Shown here: positions 59,917-64,000 of the stretch, one piece after another
How positions within the stretch are numbered: the stretch's first letter is position 1
Layout: each line of letters opens with the position of its first letter
Assembly: GCA_030015575.1 (NCBI GenBank)
Contig: CM057338.1
Span: 633,694,189-633,758,188 of the forward strand
From: Agapanthus africanus
Taxonomy: Eukaryota; Streptophyta; Magnoliopsida; Asparagales; Amaryllidaceae
Direction of reading: 5' to 3'
Length of the DNA: 64,000 bases
Position numbers and translations under genes: made by a program
Notes under the pieces: model-generated
Seen by the model: the letters and a program-made list of their open reading frames with translations, nothing else
What the model was told of the DNA's origin: nothing
Database searches by the model: none

Positions 59917-61338
59917 ACTTTGGACTTTGCTCCAGATGGGGTAAAACCCATAGGATGCAAGTGGATCTTCAGAAAGAAGATTGGTGTAGATGGACAGGTG
60001 GAAACCTATAAGTCTAGACTTATTGCAAAGGGTTTTCGTCAAAGGCTTGGTTTGGACTATGACGAAACTTTTTCTCCAGTGGCTATGCTCAAATCCATTC
60101 GGATCCTTCTTGCCGTTGCTGCCTTCTATGATTATGAGATCTGGCAGATGGACGTACAGAAGGCTTTTCTAAATGGAAATTTAGACGAGTGCGTCTATAT
60201 GGATCAGCCAGAAGGTTTCAATCAGAGTGGGAGCAGCGGGAAAGTGTGCAAGTTGCTTAAGTCCATTTATGGACTAAAGCAGGCATCGCGGAGTTGGAAC
60301 ATCTGTTTTGATGAAACGGTCAAAGAAGATGACTTTATCAAAAATCCATATGAACCATGTATATATAGCAAGATTGTAGCACGAACTGTCGTATTCCTCG
60401 TCTTGTACGTGGATGACATTCTCTTGATAGGAAATGACATTCCTATGCTACAATCTGTCAAAGGATTCTTGTCACACAGGTTCTCCATGAATGACCTGGG
60501 TAATGCCTCTTACATTCTGGGGATCCAAATCTATCGTAATAGATCTAAGAGGATATTGGGACTTTCGCAGTCCAGATATATCAACACTATACTGAAAAGA
60601 TTCAGTATGGAAGATTCTAAGCGCAGTAATTTACTGGCTTGTCATGGAATCACCCTCTCCAAAGAGATGTCTCCCAAGAATGATTTGGAAAGGGATCGCA
60701 TGTCAGTTATACCCTACGCTTCTGCGGTAGGCTCTATAATGTATGCGATGTTGTGTACCAGACCATATGTAGCTTACGCACTAAGCGTGGTAAGCCGGTA
60801 TCAGTCAGACCAAGGGGAGAAGCTTTGGATAGCAGTAAAGAACATTCTCAAGTACCTGAGAAGGACTAAGGATATGTTCTTGGTTTACGGCGGAAAAGAC
60901 CTCCAGATCGGGGCTTGTGCTGACTCCAGCTTTCAGAGTGACAAGGATGACTCCAAGTCCATGTCAGGTTATGTCTTTACCCTCAATGGAGGGGCGGTGT
61001 GCTGGAAGAGTTCCAAGCAGGACACCGTTGCTGACTCGACGATGGAAGCGGAGTATATCGCAGCTTCTGATGCCGCAAAAGAAGCAGTCTGGGTAAAGAA
61101 GTTATTAACAGAACTTCAGGTGGTTCCATCCATTGTTGATCCAATACCTCTGTATTGTGACAACAACGAGGCTATAACTTTAGCGAAGGAACCCAAGTCC
61201 CATCAAAAGTCCAGACACATCTTGTGGCGGTATCACCTGATCAGGGAGATCATAGATCGCCGGGAGATCGAGGTCTGGAGAGTTGCTACAGAGGAGAATA
61301 CTGCAGATCCATTCACAAAGGCCTTACCTCAGACATAA
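59917..61338 (+). CDS. Copia reverse transcriptase-RNase H of A, open frame
   Basis: 473 codons are open after the TGA at 59914. In the intact polyprotein this would be its C-terminal part, so there is no start codon of its own; the first codons read ACT TTG GAC. Counting from the TTG at 59920, RT has KWIFRKK (14-20), QMDVQKAFLNG (76-86), YGLKQASRSW (117-126) and catalytic YVDD (163-166). RNase H has ADSSF (D334), MEAEY (E378) and YCDN (D414), and the end has ADPFTKALP. All catalytic residues I can see are present. It ends at 61338, 69 bp before the 3' LTR. Confidence 0.88.
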   Translation, partial: TLDFAPDGVKPIGCKWIFRKKIGVDGQVETYKSRLIAKGFRQRLGLDYDETFSPVAMLKSIRILLAVAAFYDYEIWQMDVQKAFLNGNLDECVYMDQPEGFNQSGSSGKVCKLLKSIYGLKQASRSWNICFDETVKEDDFIKNPYEPCIYSKIVARTVVFLVLYVDDILLIGNDIPMLQSVKGFLSHRFSMNDLGNASYILGIQIYRNRSKRILGLSQSRYINTILKRFSMEDSKRSNLLACHGITLSKEMSPKNDLERDRMSVIPYASAVGSIMYAMLCTRPYVAYALSVVSRYQSDQGEKLWIAVKNILKYLRRTKDMFLVYGGKDLQIGACADSSFQSDKDDSKSMSGYVFTLNGGAVCWKSSKQDTVADSTMEAEYIAASDAAKEAVWVKKLLTELQVVPSIVDPIPLYCDNNEAITLAKEPKSHQKSRHILWRYHLIREIIDRREIEVWRVATEENTADPFTKALPQT

Positions 61339-61395
61339 TTCGAGAGGCTATTCGAGATGATAGGTCTTCGATACGGCCAGTACATGGCCCTTGTG

Positions 61396-61407
61396 CAAAT
61401 GGGAGAT
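61396..61407 (+). other. Polypurine tract of A
   Basis: CAAATGGGAGAT lies directly before the 3' LTR. The same GGGAGAT precedes the C-family LTRs. It would prime plus-strand synthesis. Confidence 0.75.
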
Positions 61408-63323
61408 TGTTAGTGTATAAGCCCTAGGGGCCATTACTGTATCATACTAGTTTGTATATTACTTAATGGAAGCTTTGGATTTTCACAGTCGTTTTAACAG
61501 TCTTGCTCAACATAGTAGTATGCTACTGGTTTTATATCTATCTTAATATGTGTATATGTTTCTTTTAGCATATCGCGAATACATACTGATAGAGCCCATA
61601 GGATCTTGCTTTACTACCAGCGTTGTGATGGCAGTCACACTAGTGGGGGATGGGTAGTCGACAAGCACATCGTTTTTCAGGTCCCTAGTCATAGGATTAT
61701 CGAGACAGGGCATCGATACTCCGGAGTAGACTAGTGTGTACGCTTCTCGTCCCAGCAGGGGAAATGGTCTGTCCCACAGCCATTGGTACGTTGTACTGGA
61801 GATAGTATGCAGGTGCTCATTGGGTTACGGGTACACCGGACATGACTCGCAGGGAACTGTTGGTTGGTATTATACCCATCGTCCGTTAACAGTTCCCAGG
61901 TGACATGAGTACAGCATAGTCCGTTGACTTGACACTGCTGCTTCGCCTCGAGTGTGTTCCCATTGTTCTTAGATTGCTACCCTACCACGGCTCGACTGAG
62001 TCGTGCAAACAGGTTGCAGTTGGGTGCAGTCCTGAAGCACTTGGAGGCAGTGGCGGTTAGATAGGATTCGTCTCTCCCGGTGTTGGGAGTTGATATCGCG
62101 CCGTGTTTGGAGAGCCATTCTGCAAGGTCCCTGGCCAGGGCAAGCGAGATTTACTGGTAGGTTTTCCAGTTGCTTCTCAAGGTGTAATGGGCTTCACTCC
62201 GACACAATTTATATCGCTTTTAGGAGACTGACGCTTGCCGCCCCCTTAGGCCTGATATGCGATAGTCTTATATGAACAGACCGGACTATACGGAGATTGT
62301 CACATCAGGTTTAGTAGGAGTTCAGATGGGTTTCCTCATCGCACCTCTTATCGACATCTACCTGAGGACCGTTACGTACAGCTAGTACCGCTTGCAGTCT
62401 GTGGTTAAACCCACTGCTAGCGTAGTGTCGAGTCTTTAGAGTCCCACACAGAGGGTTTCCTTGCTTCAGGAGAAACGATATAGAGGTCGTATGGTTTTAC
62501 GACAGGGTTCGGACATAGACGTGTACTTATGCACGTATGATGTTTGGACAGGTTATACTAGCGGACTTTGGTTTAAGCCAGTTTCTAGTATTGGATTATT
62601 GGATTTATACAGTCTCAGTATATCCGTGTTTTTCGTAAATACGAATGGGAGGGGCATTCTCGTAATTAGTCGAGAAGCTTCTAGAAGAAAGGTGACTCAT
62701 TTATTTTTAATTCATTTGTGAATTAAACTTAATGAGGTGGAGAGGTGAAGTGTAATTTTCATTAATTACACCATGAGTCATGAGGTGATTCACCTCAAGG
62801 TAATTAATGAAGCATGGTTGTTGATTATATTTATTATTGTTTAGATATTTTTAAGTCTTCATAATTATCTAAGTGACTCAAGATTTAATTCATTATCACA
62901 TACACATTCTCTCTCTTCAAGCTCTCATCTTCTTCATCCTAACCCTAATCCTCTCATGTGTTGAGAACCCTAGGGTTAGCAAGACTAATAGATCCTTAAT
63001 GTATCTCTATATCCTCTAGGTGACTTGGACTAGTAATCCTAGCCACTTAGTTACCTCAAGTTGGAGGTTAAAGCTTGAAGAAGGAACTCTCGGGTGGATC
63101 TTCTATTACATCGAGGAGGCAGATGAGGAGGTGAACAACAAGAACAAGAAGGACTAGTATCTTGAGGTATAATCATCTATCATAGTAGTTTAGCACTTCT
63201 AGATAGTTTGTTAGTTAGGATTTAGCAATGATCCTTTTGATAGTCGTTGTTACTTTGAACAAAATGATTGTTTTTCCTATTCCGCCTCCCCGCATCTTGT
63301 AGGGTGTGTAACGTTGACTTACA
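61408..63323 (+). repeat. 3' LTR of A
   Basis: This is 1916 bp, starting TGTTAGTGTATAAGCCC and ending GTTGACTTACA, followed by AAAGC. Confidence 0.95.
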
Positions 63324-63328
63324 AAAGC
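63324..63328. repeat. Target-site duplication of A, right copy (AAAGC)
   Basis: This exactly matches 53458-53462. Removing element A and one copy restores the gypsy frame. Confidence 0.95.
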
Positions 63329-63745
63329 AAGACACCCCCATAATCAAAGCTGGGGTACGCCTCATTTTCGTGACTCCACAAAGAGGGATAATGCGTTTTG
63401 CCCTTTCCTTAACGGAGCCAAGAACAAACAACGAAGCAGAATATGAAGCGTTGATAGCAGGTCTTGAGATCGCTATTGACATGAGAATCGAAAACCTCCT
63501 CATATATGGATACTCCCAGCTGATCGTTAGCCAAGTAAATGGCGACTATTAGACGTGCAATCCAGAAATGATTAGGTATGGTGAAAGAGTGCAACAACTA
63601 CTGGCGCAAATCCCTTCTTACATCCTGGAAAGCATACCGCGCATGGAAAATAGCAAGGCGGATGCGTTAGCCAAGCTCGCTAAAGAACTGGCCGACGAAA
63701 ACCTCGATGGCATAAGGATCATTGTGCAAAGCCGCCGGATTCTCA
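63329..63745 (+). pseudogene. Continuation of gypsy second RNase H after element A
   Basis: The frame resumes with IKAGVRLIFVTPQRG, then NNEAEYEALIAGLEIA (catalytic Glu) and ends with ADALAKLAKELA (Asp). The usual GDSQLI reads GYSQLI, so another catalytic aspartate is lost. A TAG at 63550-63552 breaks the frame. It has the form of the archaeal-type RNase H found in Tat elements. It is cut at 63746 by a reversed LTR. Confidence 0.75.
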
Positions 63746-64000
63746 TGTAGGGTTGTCTATCATGGCAACATGTTTTTGGGAGGCATCGTCCATGCCATTT
63801 TTAAAAATTTGCCGTATTAGCTAACCCTAACCCTAGAATCGTTACTAGAAAATCTGACGAAACATAATGTAAACACTTTACATCTAAGTGAATGAGGGAA
63901 TACAACCTTTGTAGACCGGTCCTTCACTTCTAAAGTTTCGTGTAGTAGTCCCTTCGCTACGAGTTGTGAAGACTCGGACTCTTGTGAGGGTTCACATGAA
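63746..64000 (-). repeat. Start of a reversed C-like LTR
   Basis: TGTAGGGTT at 63746 is the reversed form of an LTR end in AACCCTACA. ACAACCTTTGTAGA and a GAAGTCCC-like stretch follow, as in the E1 and E2 LTRs. It is clearly diverged and runs off the right edge. Confidence 0.6.

Larger units (their letters stand above)
53463..63323 (+). mobile_element. A: complete copia element with gag, protease, integrase, RT and RNase H
   Basis: This 9861-bp element has LTRs of 1915 and 1916 bp, a tRNA-Met primer site, a 2-kb leader, gag-pol, a purine tract before the 3' LTR and a perfect 5-bp duplication (AAAGC). The LTRs differ at about 5-6 percent of sites in the first 480 bp by eye, so it is not recent. 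It is the only copia unit here with a recognisable Gag. Coding is damaged by several stops and two frameshifts, but RT-RNase H is open. It sits in the second RNase H of the Tat-like element. Confidence 0.95.
48119..63745 (+). mobile_element. Decayed Tat-like Ty3/gypsy element, split by two insertions
   Basis: Gypsy coding sequence in one orientation occurs in three pieces: 48119-49416, 51631-53462 and 63329-63745. The interruptions are a solo C-type LTR and complete element A, each at a 5-bp target duplication. Domain order is a Gag-end type region, RT, RNase H and a second (archaeal-type) RNase H, as in Tat elements. No LTR of this element is visible. Its 5' end is cut at 48119 and its 3' end at 63746 by another LTR. 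Confidence 0.7.

Overview
This window is plant nuclear DNA made almost entirely of nested LTR retrotransposons. Every recognisable protein fragment is Ty1/copia or Ty3/gypsy polyprotein. Four copia-type elements carry the 12-nt primer-binding site TGGTATCAGAGC, complementary to the 3' end of plant initiator tRNA-Met. LTRs are 1.9-2.2 kb, begin TGTTAG or TGTTGG, end in CA, and are followed by 2-3 kb leaders, the layout of the Tork/Angela (BARE-like) copia group. No host gene, tRNA, rRNA or CRISPR was found. The species cannot be named from this sequence.

Layout. 1-7102: minus-strand copia element E1 with an open 658-codon pol frame that runs off the left edge. 7103-10154: non-coding DNA resembling a gypsy LTR. 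10155-22348: a nest in which a truncated C-type LTR is entered by an A-type LTR, which is entered by the complete but coding-dead element B (12688-22261). 22349-23000: reversed half of a B-like LTR. 23001-34718: copia element E2 (minus) in a tandem arrangement of exact 8173-bp period. 34719-46113: a rearranged C-type unit whose ends form inverted arms of about 3.5 kb, one LTR plus 3' pol facing another. 46114-48118: 3' part of a gypsy-like LTR with an internal duplication. 48119-63745: a decayed Tat-like gypsy element split by a solo C-type LTR (49417-51630) and by complete copia element A (53463-63323), which has a perfect AAAGC target duplication. 63746-64000: start of another reversed C-like LTR.

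The most interesting theme is a set of three related copia families (A, B, C) that look interdependent. A keeps a recognisable gag, though damaged and without an ATG. C (E1, E2 and the plus-strand copy) has lost the body of gag. B and the C copies whose 3' pol is visible are coding-dead, yet have similar LTR pairs or share the same deletions, which suggests they were copied in trans. Despite this, the families keep common non-coding modules: a GC-rich hairpin about 200 nt after the primer site, a 21-nt palindromic element, a thrice-repeated motif, a twice-repeated motif (B and C), and a pyrimidine tract before the coding region. These modules are candidates for the packaging, dimerisation or expression signals of a helper/parasite system resembling barley BARE1/BARE2. 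That function is inference; the modules are visible directly.
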